Notes under the pieces: model-generated
Seen by the model: only the letters and a program-made list of their open reading frames with translations
Databases searched by the model: none
What the model was told of the DNA's origin: nothing
Assembly (NCBI GenBank): GCA_041653315.1
Contig: JBAZFO010000011.1
Coordinates: forward strand, 1 to 37,138
From: Candidatus Micrarchaeia archaeon
GTDB lineage: Archaea > Micrarchaeota > Micrarchaeia > Anstonellales > JAHKLY01
Length of the DNA: 37,138 nt
Reading direction: 5' to 3'
In this document: positions 22,766-29,754 of the stretch, piece by piece
Layout: each line of letters begins with the position of its first letter
How positions within the stretch are numbered: position 1 is the first letter of the stretch
Position numbers and translations under genes: made by a program

Positions 22766-25276
22766 CTATACCCCTCTCCTTGTTGGATTGTTGCGTGTGT
22801 ACTGGTTCAGCGGGTCGAACAGTAAAGGCTTCTCGTTGATTATCGCTGCAGGCTTCATCGGGCGCGTCATGCACATATAGCGCAGCGCATCAGCCAAATG
22901 GTCCTCTAAATCGCTGTCAAGGTCCTCAACAGAATGCAGGTCATACATCTGCAGGGGAATGGTCCTGATAAGGTTCTGGCAATTCTTGAAAATATACAGG
23001 CCAGGGTATCCTTCCTCGTTGAAGTGAAGCCTGTACTGGCATTGCATCCAGCCGGGTATGCGGTTGTTGTCTGCCTTTTGGAAGTGTACGCCGTAACTGG
23101 CGGCTACTTCCTGGGTGGATATGCCTGTACCGTCCTTCTTGGCCCATATCGCCGGGTCTGCCACGCCAATGATATGTCTGCCTTTCAGCCAGGGATGCGT
23201 GGTTTCAATTTCGTGTATCTTGCCGTAGAGCTGGTGGTCCGTCCACCTGATGCCTACGTTGGGTTCGCCTGTCCAGGTATAAAGCTCCATGATGGCGTAT
23301 AGCGTCCCATCACGGTCAACGGCAAACCATATCGTAGCGCTGGGCGCATTGCTCCCCCAATCGTGCGCCCTGTAGATGGTCCAGGTGGCCGGCTCCCCTT
23401 TGCTCATGTCAAACGGCTCAATAACGTGCGTCCATTGCCGGCTGGCGTACTGTTCGGGGATGTTCTTGAAGGATTCAAAAAATTGGCCCAGGTACACATC
23501 CCAATTCCCATTGAGCCAGGCTTCCCTAATCTTGGGCGGCAGCGCTTCCAGGTACTTGATGTAATCCGGGTCCTTGCGCATCAGCACCAGGTTGTCCGTT
23601 ACCCTTGATGGGATGAATACATAGTCAGCAGGGTCCTCCTTGCCCTCAAAACGGCCCTCTATGAGCCGCTTGATATAGCCATGCCCCTGACCGCCTGGGT
23701 TACAGGTGATATAGAATCTATGCGGAAAGCTGTTTACGCCGCGATTGGTGGCCATGAGCGCCTTGATTTGATACTCCGTGAGCAATGTGCCTTCGTCAAT
23801 GAACTCAATGTCATACTCTGCGCCCTGCATGGGGTCTAAATCCGCATCGTTGGCGCAATACATAAAGCTGATAGTGCTGCCGTTGAAGAAGGTCATTATC
23901 TTTTCTTTGTCGCTGTACTTGGCTATCTTGTAGCACTTCCGGCGCAGCTGGGTAATGTGATTCCTTGTCAGCTCCGGATAGCTCTGGCGTACAATCAGCA
24001 CACGGATACCGGGATACTTCAGGCAAAGGCGTATTGCCTTTGTCCTTACGCTCCAACTATTGTGCGTAGGTATGAAGCTATTGCCCGCCAAATATAGATG
24101 GTCGGGAGAATCTATTGTTATGCATCGCATCGGTGCTACCCCAACATCAACAGCCTCAATGATATACCTATGCTTTGTGGTGAACCTTGTAGCCATTACA
24201 AGACGCTCTGCTTTGCGTTGACAACGGAATATAGCGCAATTTGCCATAAAAATGATTCTATATTTTGGGCCGCAATCTCTTCCGTACAGCGTTGCCCGGC
24301 CCTCTGTTATCGTGCATTTAATACCTATTGACTTAACAAGGTGTGCCATCCCTTCTATCAGCGCTTTGTTTGTGTTTGTAAACTCGCAGCCACCGTCTTT
24401 GTTGCAGTTTCCGTCTGTATCCATCATCCCTTGAATAAGCGCTAAGCGCTGTTCCGGTGAAGCCCATAGGTATTCATCTGGTATATGCTTGTTGCCCAAT
24501 ACGCCCATTTTACGCAGTATCCCAACCAGCCCGATTATGTTGTATGTGTACTTGGCCTTCCACTTTCGCACTTCAAACCCGCTGTCCTCAAAGGCTCTAT
24601 GTAATCCGTCTGCGGTTGTGAAACTGCCAGAAACGCCCGTTCCGTCTCCCAGCCATAAACCAAGCAAATACGGGTCAAGCGGCAGCTCCCTTTGTGGTGT
24701 TTGAAGGGGGGCGCACGCCGGAATAGAATGGTTCACTTCTCTTCCGTTTTGCACTTTCAGAGTTGCAACTATCTCGGCGGTTGTTTTAACACTTCCTGTC
24801 GGTAAAGGCAAATAGGGATATGCCCGGGTTGCGTTTTCCTCTGCCAGGTCTGGCCTTTTGCCCGTTCCCCTTGACGGCCTGCTTGCTCTGCGTTTCTCCC
24901 TGTATTCATCCGTTCGCTTGACAAGGTTTACCCTGTCGCTCTTGTCGTATGTCAGCCATAAATGCTCATCATTGCTGACAAGCTCGCTTCCATCGTCAAA
25001 CACAAACTTCCACGCCTTGTGTTCGTTTATCTGGCTCACTTCAAGCACTTTGTATGGCTTCCCGTCCATGCCAAACACTTCCATGCCCGGAGATATATCG
25101 CCCATCCTCACCCACCCATCAGGTGTAGGAATAGGCGTGTCCACGTGAAGCTCTTTCCCCCCACCTCTTGCGCCGCCAAATATGACAATGCGGTGCTTCT
25201 CTTTCATGAAAAGCATCTGCTTCTCGTTAGGCACTCCAAACCGGATATTCACTTCGTTTGCGGCTATAACACTCAA
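22766..25276 (-). CDS. terL: Terminase large subunit, interrupted by an intein
   Basis: The precursor is 836 residues; after removal of the 365-residue intein the mature terminase would be 471 residues, a normal length. I choose the TTG at 25274-25276 because it overlaps the terS stop as TTGA and has GGAGG 10 nt upstream; a TTG nine bases earlier lies on the ribosome site and there is no ATG nearby. ATPase: Walker A is GGARGGGK | S, split exactly by the intein; Walker B is IEFIDEG. Nuclease: HDWGSNAPSATIWF, GVADPAIW and DLEDHLADALRYM supply the acidic residues of the RNase H-like fold. The enzyme cuts and translocates DNA into the prohead with TerS and portal. Until splicing the ATPase site is broken. 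Confidence 0.92.
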   Translation of the reverse strand: MSVIAANEVNIRFGVPNEKQMLFMKEKHRIVIFGGARGGGKELHVDTPIPTPDGWVRMGDISPGMEVFGMDGKPYKVLEVSQINEHKAWKFVFDDGSELVSNDEHLWLTYDKSDRVNLVKRTDEYREKRRASRPSRGTGKRPDLAEENATRAYPYLPLPTGSVKTTAEIVATLKVQNGREVNHSIPACAPLQTPQRELPLDPYLLGLWLGDGTGVSGSFTTADGLHRAFEDSGFEVRKWKAKYTYNIIGLVGILRKMGVLGNKHIPDEYLWASPEQRLALIQGMMDTDGNCNKDGGCEFTNTNKALIEGMAHLVKSIGIKCTITEGRATLYGRDCGPKYRIIFMANCAIFRCQRKAERLVMATRFTTKHRYIIEAVDVGVAPMRCITIDSPDHLYLAGNSFIPTHNSWSVRTKAIRLCLKYPGIRVLIVRQSYPELTRNHITQLRRKCYKIAKYSDKEKIMTFFNGSTISFMYCANDADLDPMQGAEYDIEFIDEGTLLTEYQIKALMATNRGVNSFPHRFYITCNPGGQGHGYIKRLIEGRFEGKEDPADYVFIPSRVTDNLVLMRKDPDYIKYLEALPPKIREAWLNGNWDVYLGQFFESFKNIPEQYASRQWTHVIEPFDMSKGEPATWTIYRAHDWGSNAPSATIWFAVDRDGTLYAIMELYTWTGEPNVGIRWTDHQLYGKIHEIETTHPWLKGRHIIGVADPAIWAKKDGTGISTQEVAASYGVHFQKADNNRIPGWMQCQYRLHFNEEGYPGLYIFKNCQNLIRTIPLQMYDLHSVEDLDSDLEDHLADALRYMCMTRPMKPAAIINEKPLLFDPLNQYTRNNPTRRGV
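24059..25153 (-). mobile_element. Class 3 intein with LAGLIDADG homing endonuclease in terL
   Basis: 365 residues, in frame, between Lys and Ser of Walker A (GGGK | ELHVDTPIPTPDG ... FIPTHN | SWSV). Position 1 is Glu, which is not a nucleophile. The WCT triplet that defines class 3 inteins is present: Trp66 in block B (GSELVSNDEHLW), Cys344 in block F (PMRCITID) and Thr363 before His364-Asn365 in block G, with Ser at +1. The endonuclease has both LAGLIDADG helices, YLLGLWLGDG (162-171) and LIQGMMDTDG (239-248), with acidic residues kept, so it looks active. The DNA is AT-richer than the exteins. By family knowledge Cys344 attacks first, in place of the missing residue-1 nucleophile. Confidence 0.9.
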
Positions 25277-25809
25277 TCGCCCCAATCCTCCGCATCCGGG
25301 TCCACAATGATGTTGATGGTCTTTGGCCCCTCGTTGTGCTGCTGTGCGTCCATATCCAGGCGCTTCTTCTCTATCTCAACGCGCTCTCTCTCTATCTCTA
25401 CCTTGTCATGTGAATCTTTCCACATATCGCGTTTCCGGTTCTTCAGCCAGTAGATTTGAGCCGTAACATCAGGGATAACCAGCTTTGTAATAACCTTCGT
25501 TACAACAATTTCCCATTTCTCTTTCTTTGTCTTATGGTCAAAGCCGGTCACAACTCTTTCACGCCATGTTTCCTCATATTCATAGCCCAATGCGCGTTTG
25601 AGCAAAGCATTTTCAACCAGAATATCAACAACCTGCTTGCCTTCTTTTAGGGCCGCCGATAACGCCGGAAATTTCTCTTTCCAAAATCGAAACGTTGAAT
25701 AAGCAACACCGCATTTTTGGGCGATGTTCTTGTCTATAATTCCATCTCTCGCCCACGCCTTTATGCACAAAAGACCATCTTCTGACAGCCAGTAATCATA
25801 TTTAGCCAT
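25273..25809 (-). CDS. terS: Terminase small subunit
   Basis: A 178-residue protein. The N-terminus AKYDYWLSEDGLLCIKAWARDGI is followed by a helix-turn-helix (KNIAQKCGVAYSTFRFWKEKFPAL), EGKQVVDILVENALLKRALGYEYEET and a charged coiled coil (VEIERERVEIEKKRLDMD). This is the usual plan of Bacillota phage TerS: DNA-binding N-terminus, oligomerisation core, TerL-contacting tail. The start codon lies inside the last codons of the GIY-YIG gene (8-nt overlap) and has only a poor ribosome site. The N-terminal 17 residues are also present, diverged, at the start of the GIY-YIG protein, so this gene seems to have been re-started after an insertion. Confidence 0.88.
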   Translation of the reverse strand: MAKYDYWLSEDGLLCIKAWARDGIIDKNIAQKCGVAYSTFRFWKEKFPALSAALKEGKQVVDILVENALLKRALGYEYEETWRERVVTGFDHKTKKEKWEIVVTKVITKLVIPDVTAQIYWLKNRKRDMWKDSHDKVEIERERVEIEKKRLDMDAQQHNEGPKTINIIVDPDAEDWGD

Positions 25810-26548
25810 TTGTGTATTCCCATTTGTAGCGCCCCGCTGTATTGCGATGCTTCTGCTTTTTGCAACACGCCGTTATCACCGTTTTCGATATGCTTAACGC
25901 ATCCCCGGCATCTTTGGCTGAATCCCATACCTTTATCAATTTCCCATCAATGCCAAGCTGGGTCACCTTAACCTTCCGGGCGTTAGCCCTTTTCTTTATC
26001 AGGTCTGCCGTTTGGTGTGTTCCAAGCCTAATTTCGCTTAGTATTTTCTTTGTTTCTTCGGTGTGTCTCCTGCCGTAAAAAGGGTTATCCGCCCCCGTGC
26101 ATTTCCCTTTGAGAGCATTTCTGATTTTCTCCCTCGTTTCTTTGCTTAATACATCACACGCCTGGCCCCCTTCCTGGATGTTGTAGCCATATCTTTTGTC
26201 GTTTGTCTTGTGCGCCGCTATAAGCTCTTTTTCTTTTAGCTCTGCGGCTGATTTTGACAGCCCGGCGCTAACAATGTTGTGCCGCACGCTCTCCCACCCA
26301 TGTTTGCTTATCGCATTTTTTAAGTGGTCGTTTACTTTATAGCCTTTCCCGTTTCTCCATCTGTTCTGAATTCTCTGCATGGTTATTCCTATGTACTTCT
26401 TCCCGTTAGGAAATACATGCTCATAAACCGTGTAATTTCCGCCATCTGCCAGCAAGAGTAGCCCGTCCTCGGTCAACCAGCGTTCATACTTCCCTTTAGC
26501 GCCTGGCTTTTCGCGGACCGGGGGCTGCCCGCTGTCTGATTTCTTCAT
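25802..26548 (-). CDS. GIY-YIG homing endonuclease carrying a TerS N-terminal fragment
   Basis: A 248-residue protein and the first gene of the late operon, with GGGGAGGGGAG before its ATG. Residues 1-36 end in GKYERWLTEDGLLLLADG, which matches the TerS start AKYDYWLSEDGLL rather than an endonuclease. From about residue 39 the GIY-YIG domain begins (YTVYEHVFPNGKKYIGIT, with Arg in RIQNRW and the Asn/Gly-rich YNIQEGGQ end). Then come NUMOD3-like repeats (NPFYGRRHTEETKKI) and a C-terminal NUMOD1-like DNA-binding segment (VWDSAKDAGDALSISKTVITACC). The nuclease would cut terS alleles lacking the insertion. The gene is AT-richer than the structural genes. Confidence 0.88.
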   Translation of the reverse strand: MKKSDSGQPPVREKPGAKGKYERWLTEDGLLLLADGGNYTVYEHVFPNGKKYIGITMQRIQNRWRNGKGYKVNDHLKNAISKHGWESVRHNIVSAGLSKSAAELKEKELIAAHKTNDKRYGYNIQEGGQACDVLSKETREKIRNALKGKCTGADNPFYGRRHTEETKKILSEIRLGTHQTADLIKKRANARKVKVTQLGIDGKLIKVWDSAKDAGDALSISKTVITACCKKQKHRNTAGRYKWEYTNG

Positions 26549-26590
26549 ACTCCCCTCCCCACATCATTCAATCACGGCACTCCGGCTAAT

Positions 26591-26602
26591 ATCAGTCCCG
26601 GT
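26591..26602 (-). promoter_or_regulatory. Late motif copy D (ACCGGGACTGAT), upstream of the terminase operon
   Basis: The minus strand reads ACCGGGACTGAT, 42 nt before the GIY-YIG/terS operon start, in the divergent intergenic region. TTGAAT begins 19 nt after the motif, at the same offset as in copies A-C. It is the first late site downstream of the early-late boundary. Confidence 0.55.
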
Positions 26603-26628
26603 ACTAACAACAATAAAAACATCATTAA

Positions 26629-26660
26629 AACATATTTATATGTTGACTTACTTTAAAGTA
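26629..26660. promoter_or_regulatory. Two dyad operators at the rightward promoter
   Basis: AACATAT-TT-ATATGTT (26629-26644) is a 16-bp inverted repeat overlapping the upstream edge of the -35 box. TACTTTAAAGTA (26649-26660) is a perfect 12-bp palindrome filling the spacer between -35 and -10, extendable to 18 bp with one mismatched pair. Binding to either would block the rightward promoter, and the first could also affect late motif D about 27 bp away. Confidence 0.6.
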
Positions 26661-26670
26661 TGTGTATAAT
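26643..26670 (+). promoter_or_regulatory. Sigma70-type promoter for the rightward cassette
   Basis: TTGACT (26643-26648), a 16-bp spacer and a perfect TATAAT (26665-26670), followed by AAGGAGG (ribosome site) and the ATG at 26699. This is the best consensus host promoter in the window and suggests expression by host polymerase right after infection. Confidence 0.8.
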
Positions 26671-26698
26671 GAGAGTATCAAAACAAGGAGGCAAGGAA

Positions 26699-26839
26699 AT
26701 GAGCAACGTGTACAACAAATATGAGGACTTCTACAATGCCATGATTAACGCGGGTCTTACGCAGGCCGAAGCAAGCGCGGCAGTTAATGCCAAGATGAAT
26801 GAGGACGCAATGGCCGAACGGTTTCCGGACAACGACTAA
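26699..26839 (+). CDS. Small protein of unknown function (46 aa), first gene of rightward cassette
   Basis: ATG follows AAGGAGGCAAGGAA, an excellent ribosome site, 29 nt after the TATAAT box. The sequence MSNVYNKYEDFYNAMINAG, then LTQAEASAAVNAKMNEDA, predicts two or three amphipathic helices with acidic ends and no Cys. It lies 54 nt before the ribbon-helix-helix-like gene on the same transcript. I do not recognise a family. Its promoter, ribosome site and position make it a credible real gene, perhaps a small regulator or partner of the next protein. Confidence 0.65.
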   Translation: MSNVYNKYEDFYNAMINAGLTQAEASAAVNAKMNEDAMAERFPDND

Positions 26840-26893
26840 GTATTCTTGGCCACAGGCCGGGCCGGACGGCTAAATCCGGCAGAAAGGTACACC

Positions 26894-27319
26894 ATGAAAA
26901 AAATCATTGAGGGCAAAAAGTACGACACAGACACAGCAAAGCTCATCGGTGAGAACAGCAACGGCGGCAGTTGGAACGACTTCAGACACTTCGAAGAGGA
27001 ACTGTACCAAAAGAAAACGGGTGAGTTTTTTCTCCACGGAAAAGGCGGCCCTATGACGAAGTACTCCCGCCAGGTTGAACAGAACAGCACATCGGGCAGC
27101 GAGAAAATCATCCCGCTGTCTTTTCAAGAGGCCCGCGAATGGGTGGAATCCCATATGGAAGCTGAAGAGTATGAAAACCTGTTCGGTAAAATCGAAGAGG
27201 ACGAGAGCAAAACCATCGTCACGCTGTACCTCACGCGCGGCCTGATTGAGCGCCTGCGTCGGGAGAGCCAGGAGAAAGGCGTGGGCCTGTCCGCGCTGAT
27301 TGAAAGCAAACTCGGATAA
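26894..27319 (+). CDS. Conserved protein with ribbon-helix-helix-like C-terminus; possible regulator
   Basis: A 141-residue protein. The start at ATG 26894-26896 (after AGAAAGG) gives MKKIIEGKKYDTDTAKLIGE, a recurring N-terminus in Bacillota mobile-element proteins; an in-frame extension upstream lacks a ribosome site. The middle has EELYQKKTGEFFLHGKGGPM and SGSEKIIPLSFQEAREWVES. The C-terminal 40 residues, KTIVTLYLTRGLIERLRRES and then EKGVGLSALIESKLG, have the strand-helix-helix pattern of ribbon-helix-helix DNA-binding domains. It is a good candidate to bind the palindromes at its own promoter and, perhaps, control the early-late switch. That role is inference; the N-terminal domain has no known function to me. 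Confidence 0.75.
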   Translation: MKKIIEGKKYDTDTAKLIGENSNGGSWNDFRHFEEELYQKKTGEFFLHGKGGPMTKYSRQVEQNSTSGSEKIIPLSFQEAREWVESHMEAEEYENLFGKIEEDESKTIVTLYLTRGLIERLRRESQEKGVGLSALIESKLG

Positions 27320-27343
27320 ACTGCAAAACTTCAAATAAAAAGC

Positions 27344-27373
27344 GGCCCCCGGCACAAGGGGGCCTTTGTTTTT
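27344..27373. terminator. Bidirectional rho-independent terminator
   Basis: GGCCCCC (27344-27350), a 7-nt loop, GGGGGCC (27358-27364), then TTTGTTTTT on the plus strand. On the minus strand the stem is followed by GCTTTTTATTT. It ends the rightward cassette and the leftward early operon, which converge here. Confidence 0.85.
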
Positions 27374-27416
27374 CATACACGGATTAACCTGTGTATTTTG
27401 CGTGAGGATGTTGTGC

Positions 27417-28007
27417 CTATTCTTTCTTCACATCGTGACCACCACCTTTCATCTCCTTAGGAAGCGCCTGTGCAATCATTCTTTTCGCAGTATCCCATTG
27501 CGCTTCTTTAATTCTTTCCACAAGTCCTACGCTTTCAAGGACCGCTTGAAGTTGCTCGAATGTTTCAACAATTCCTAATATAATCCAGTCATGAATGCAG
27601 GGGTCGGGTTGGTTCATTTTTGCGTCTGAATAGCCTCTGAAGTAGTCCAGCAGCGCCATAACTCTGCCTTGGCCCCTGGGACCGCCGTACAGGATTTCAT
27701 TCTTCTTATCCAGCCTTCTCTTGGTCTGTTCAAGGCTGTCTTTGACCTCGTCCGCGCACTTCTGCATGAAGTCAGCGCCATGATACGGGCCGTCCTGTGC
27801 AACGGAGCGCTTCTCTGACCCCATCAAGCGTCCTAACTCCGCTGCACTCTGCTTCATGGCTTCATTGAAACCAGGGATGTCATTCAGGCTCTTGTAGCTG
27901 TCCGGGGAGCCGTAGGGTTTAACCTCTGCCAATTCTCCTGCAATGTAAATCCTCCTGGGCCGTTTGCCCCACAGCGCTCCACGCAGCGCCTTCTTCTTAT
28001 TCTTCAT
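27417..28007 (-). CDS. Hypothetical early protein (196 aa)
   Basis: Last gene of the leftward early operon, just before the bidirectional terminator. The N-terminus is very basic (MKNKKKALRGALWGKRPRR). The middle is charged and helical (DFMQKCADEVKDSLEQTKRR), and the rest includes DYFRGYSDAKMNQPDPCIHDWIILGIVETF. There is no recognisable enzymatic motif or membrane segment. It overlaps the upstream gene by 11 nt. I do not recognise a family. Confidence 0.65.
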   Translation of the reverse strand: MKNKKKALRGALWGKRPRRIYIAGELAEVKPYGSPDSYKSLNDIPGFNEAMKQSAAELGRLMGSEKRSVAQDGPYHGADFMQKCADEVKDSLEQTKRRLDKKNEILYGGPRGQGRVMALLDYFRGYSDAKMNQPDPCIHDWIILGIVETFEQLQAVLESVGLVERIKEAQWDTAKRMIAQALPKEMKGGGHDVKKE

Positions 28008-28377
28008 TCGCTTCTCCCTTCCCCAGCGCTTCCAGTGATTCAGCCAGGTAATCCGCCGCTTGCGAGCTTATTTCAATCGTGAAAATCCTTTTGTTCGGGA
28101 ACTTGTTCCGGGCTTCCCTCAATACCTTGGCTACTTCCCGCACTTCATCTTTTGCCCGTTCCGTGTTGTCCATGTCCTTCTCCTTTTCGATTGCTTTGGG
28201 GTTTAATGCATCCCTGGCTGTGATGTAGGCCTTTATCTTTTCTTCTTCTGTTTCGTTTATTGGCCATAGCATCATGGTGCTGCCGGTGCAATCAGAACGC
28301 GGGGCGCACACTCCTTTTATGGCATCGTCAAAGAATTTGAACGCATCTTCCCGGCTTAGTCCTTCAATCTTCTTCAT
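27997..28377 (-). CDS. Hypothetical early protein (126 aa)
   Basis: Acidic, helical protein MKKIEGLSREDAFKFFDDAI..., with a central linker rich in Lys/Glu/Asp and a C-terminal half containing VLREARNKFPNKRIFTIEIS and AADYLAESLEALG. It starts one base after the RusA gene stops, with GGAGGTAG upstream. No family recognised. The last 40 residues could be a small alpha/beta domain. Confidence 0.6.
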   Translation of the reverse strand: MKKIEGLSREDAFKFFDDAIKGVCAPRSDCTGSTMMLWPINETEEEKIKAYITARDALNPKAIEKEKDMDNTERAKDEVREVAKVLREARNKFPNKRIFTIEISSQAADYLAESLEALGKGEANEE

Positions 28378-28378
28378 G

Positions 28379-28744
28379 CTATACTACCTCCGTTATTTTT
28401 ACCCACACACACGGGCTGCCGTAAAACTTGCTCACCTGTGCGTGTACAATCTGTGAATCGTCATTGTAGGCAATCCCGTTCAGCGCATCAGACACGATTT
28501 TTCCAACATTGTCCCAATCCGGGCGCTTGGTCGGCAGCGCATTTTCGGGCAGTTTCTTTTTCGGTCTTGCAAAGTACGCCGCAATCTCCATATCCACAGC
28601 TCCCTCAAACCTCGGCCCCTGATAGCACAGTTTGATAAGGTTTTCATAGTTCACTGTCTTTTGTGGCGTGTAGGTATGCTTCCCTGTGAACCTTGGCCTT
28701 TGCTTGGCGCATGGAGGGCCGGGGATGGTAAATTCGTAGGTCAT
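28379..28744 (-). CDS. rusA: RusA-like Holliday junction resolvase
   Basis: A 121-residue protein, the usual RusA length. Start at ATG 28742-28744, overlapping the upstream stop as ATGA, with GGAGGGA before it. Family features: TIPGPPCAKQRPRF near the N-terminus and KRPDWDNVGKIVSDALNG followed by AYNDDSQIVHAQVSKF, which supply the conserved Asp residues that bind metal. The enzyme cuts branched DNA made during recombination or replication so that concatemers can be packaged. It fits with the YqaJ exonuclease and RecT in the same operon. Confidence 0.88.
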   Translation of the reverse strand: MTYEFTIPGPPCAKQRPRFTGKHTYTPQKTVNYENLIKLCYQGPRFEGAVDMEIAAYFARPKKKLPENALPTKRPDWDNVGKIVSDALNGIAYNDDSQIVHAQVSKFYGSPCVWVKITEVV

Positions 28745-28998
28745 GAGCTTCCCTCCTTCAACCGCCATATCACTATGCCTTCATCGGTGACTATCTTCTC
28801 GTACAGGCTTAGCGGGGCCGTAGTCCAGCCAATGCGGTATCCGCGCAGACCAACGGCTTTATGCTCGTCAAGAATTGAGCGCACTATCTTCACGGCCGTA
28901 TCAAACAGCTCTTTCGCATCTTCCGCTATGTCCCCGGTCATAACTGCGTCAATACCGTGCTGGCAGACGATACCAGGCTCTTGCTTTTCGTTTTGCAT
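28741..28998 (-). CDS. Hypothetical protein (85 aa)
   Basis: Small protein coupled to rusA by ATGA. It reads MQNEKQEPGIVCQHGIDAVM, then a helix (DAKELFDTAVKIVRSILDEH) and a strand-rich end with GYRIGWTTAPLSLYEKI. The ribosome site GTGAGGT precedes the ATG. One Cys and two His do not form an obvious metal site. No family recognised. Confidence 0.55.
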   Translation of the reverse strand: MQNEKQEPGIVCQHGIDAVMTGDIAEDAKELFDTAVKIVRSILDEHKAVGLRGYRIGWTTAPLSLYEKIVTDEGIVIWRLKEGSS

Positions 28999-28999
28999 A

Positions 29000-29491
29000 T
29001 TACCTCACCCTCAACACGGTCAGCCCGCCGTCAATCGCCAGCAAACTCACCCGCAGCCCGCCGAAATATTCCGTGACATGTCGGGCGGCAATCGCCTGCC
29101 CGGAGTACGGTTTCCATTTCCCAGTGTTCAAATCTAATGCCAATCCATTCCTACGCACCAGTTTGAGTTCCGTGTTCCCTGGTACTGTCCACGGCCCAAG
29201 CAGCAGCCGCGTTACCTCTGCCCTCGCTGACTCGGCAAAGCGCAGTCTGTCGGGCATGGAAAGCACCGTCCCGGCGTGAACGAGTTTCCCGAATATGCCC
29301 CTTTCGCCGTTGCCGTGTTCCTGTCTGCCGTTGCTGATGTTCAACTCGCTTGCGAAAATGACGATTTCGCTGTCAAGCATCCCCTCGATTTCGTCAGAAA
29401 TAATGGCTTCAAGGGTGTAAGCGTGGGCGTTGAGGGCGGTAAGGATGGTGATGAGCGTTAGGATTAACAGGGTGTACAGTAGCTTTTTCAT
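29000..29491 (-). CDS. Exported early protein with signal peptide (163 aa)
   Basis: The start at ATG 29489-29491 has GGAGGA upstream and overlaps the preceding stop (ATGA); the frame upstream has no such signal. The N-terminus is a textbook signal peptide: MKKLLYTLLILTLITILTA, then LNAHA, with likely cleavage before YTLEA. The mature part (about 140 residues) is mixed alpha/beta, with SEIVIFASELNIS, MPDRLRFAESARAEVTRL, NTELKLVRRNGLALDLNTG and HVTEYFGGLRVSLLAIDGG. No lipobox. Exported early phage proteins often act at the host surface, for example in superinfection exclusion, but nothing here proves that. Confidence 0.7.
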   Translation of the reverse strand: MKKLLYTLLILTLITILTALNAHAYTLEAIISDEIEGMLDSEIVIFASELNISNGRQEHGNGERGIFGKLVHAGTVLSMPDRLRFAESARAEVTRLLLGPWTVPGNTELKLVRRNGLALDLNTGKWKPYSGQAIAARHVTEYFGGLRVSLLAIDGGLTVLRVR

Positions 29492-29754
29492 TTGAATTCC
29501 TCCGGCATCTTGTCGCTCACATGTTCGTTTGCGTAAAAGCATTCATCATGATGGTATGTCAGTCTGTTTTCTTTGATGTCGTATATTACACCCGCTTCCC
29601 ATATCGGCATCAATTTTCCGCAGTATGAGCAAACAACGGCTCTCCCTTTCGCTTTGCGCAGGATATTCGCCCTTTCAATCGCAAAGCCCAACGCTTTATC
29701 AAACCTTTTTGCCCGTCTGTTGAAAAACCACTTCTGGATGCTTTTGATAATCAT
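29488..29754 (-). CDS. Small zinc-finger-like protein (88 aa)
   Basis: Basic N-terminal helix (MIIKSIQKWFFNRRAKRFDK) followed by a probable zinc site, CSYCGKLMP, and later HHDEC, i.e. CxxC...HxxxC-type ligands. It overlaps both neighbours by ATGA. Function unknown; perhaps DNA or RNA binding. Confidence 0.6.
   Translation of the reverse strand: MIIKSIQKWFFNRRAKRFDKALGFAIERANILRKAKGRAVVCSYCGKLMPIWEAGVIYDIKENRLTYHHDECFYANEHVSDKMPEEFK

Noticed and set aside
25802..26548. Group I intron with GIY-YIG ORF in terS
   Set aside because: The endonuclease frame is continuous with the TerS-like N-terminus and terS has its own start codon immediately after; I see no intron core to splice around.
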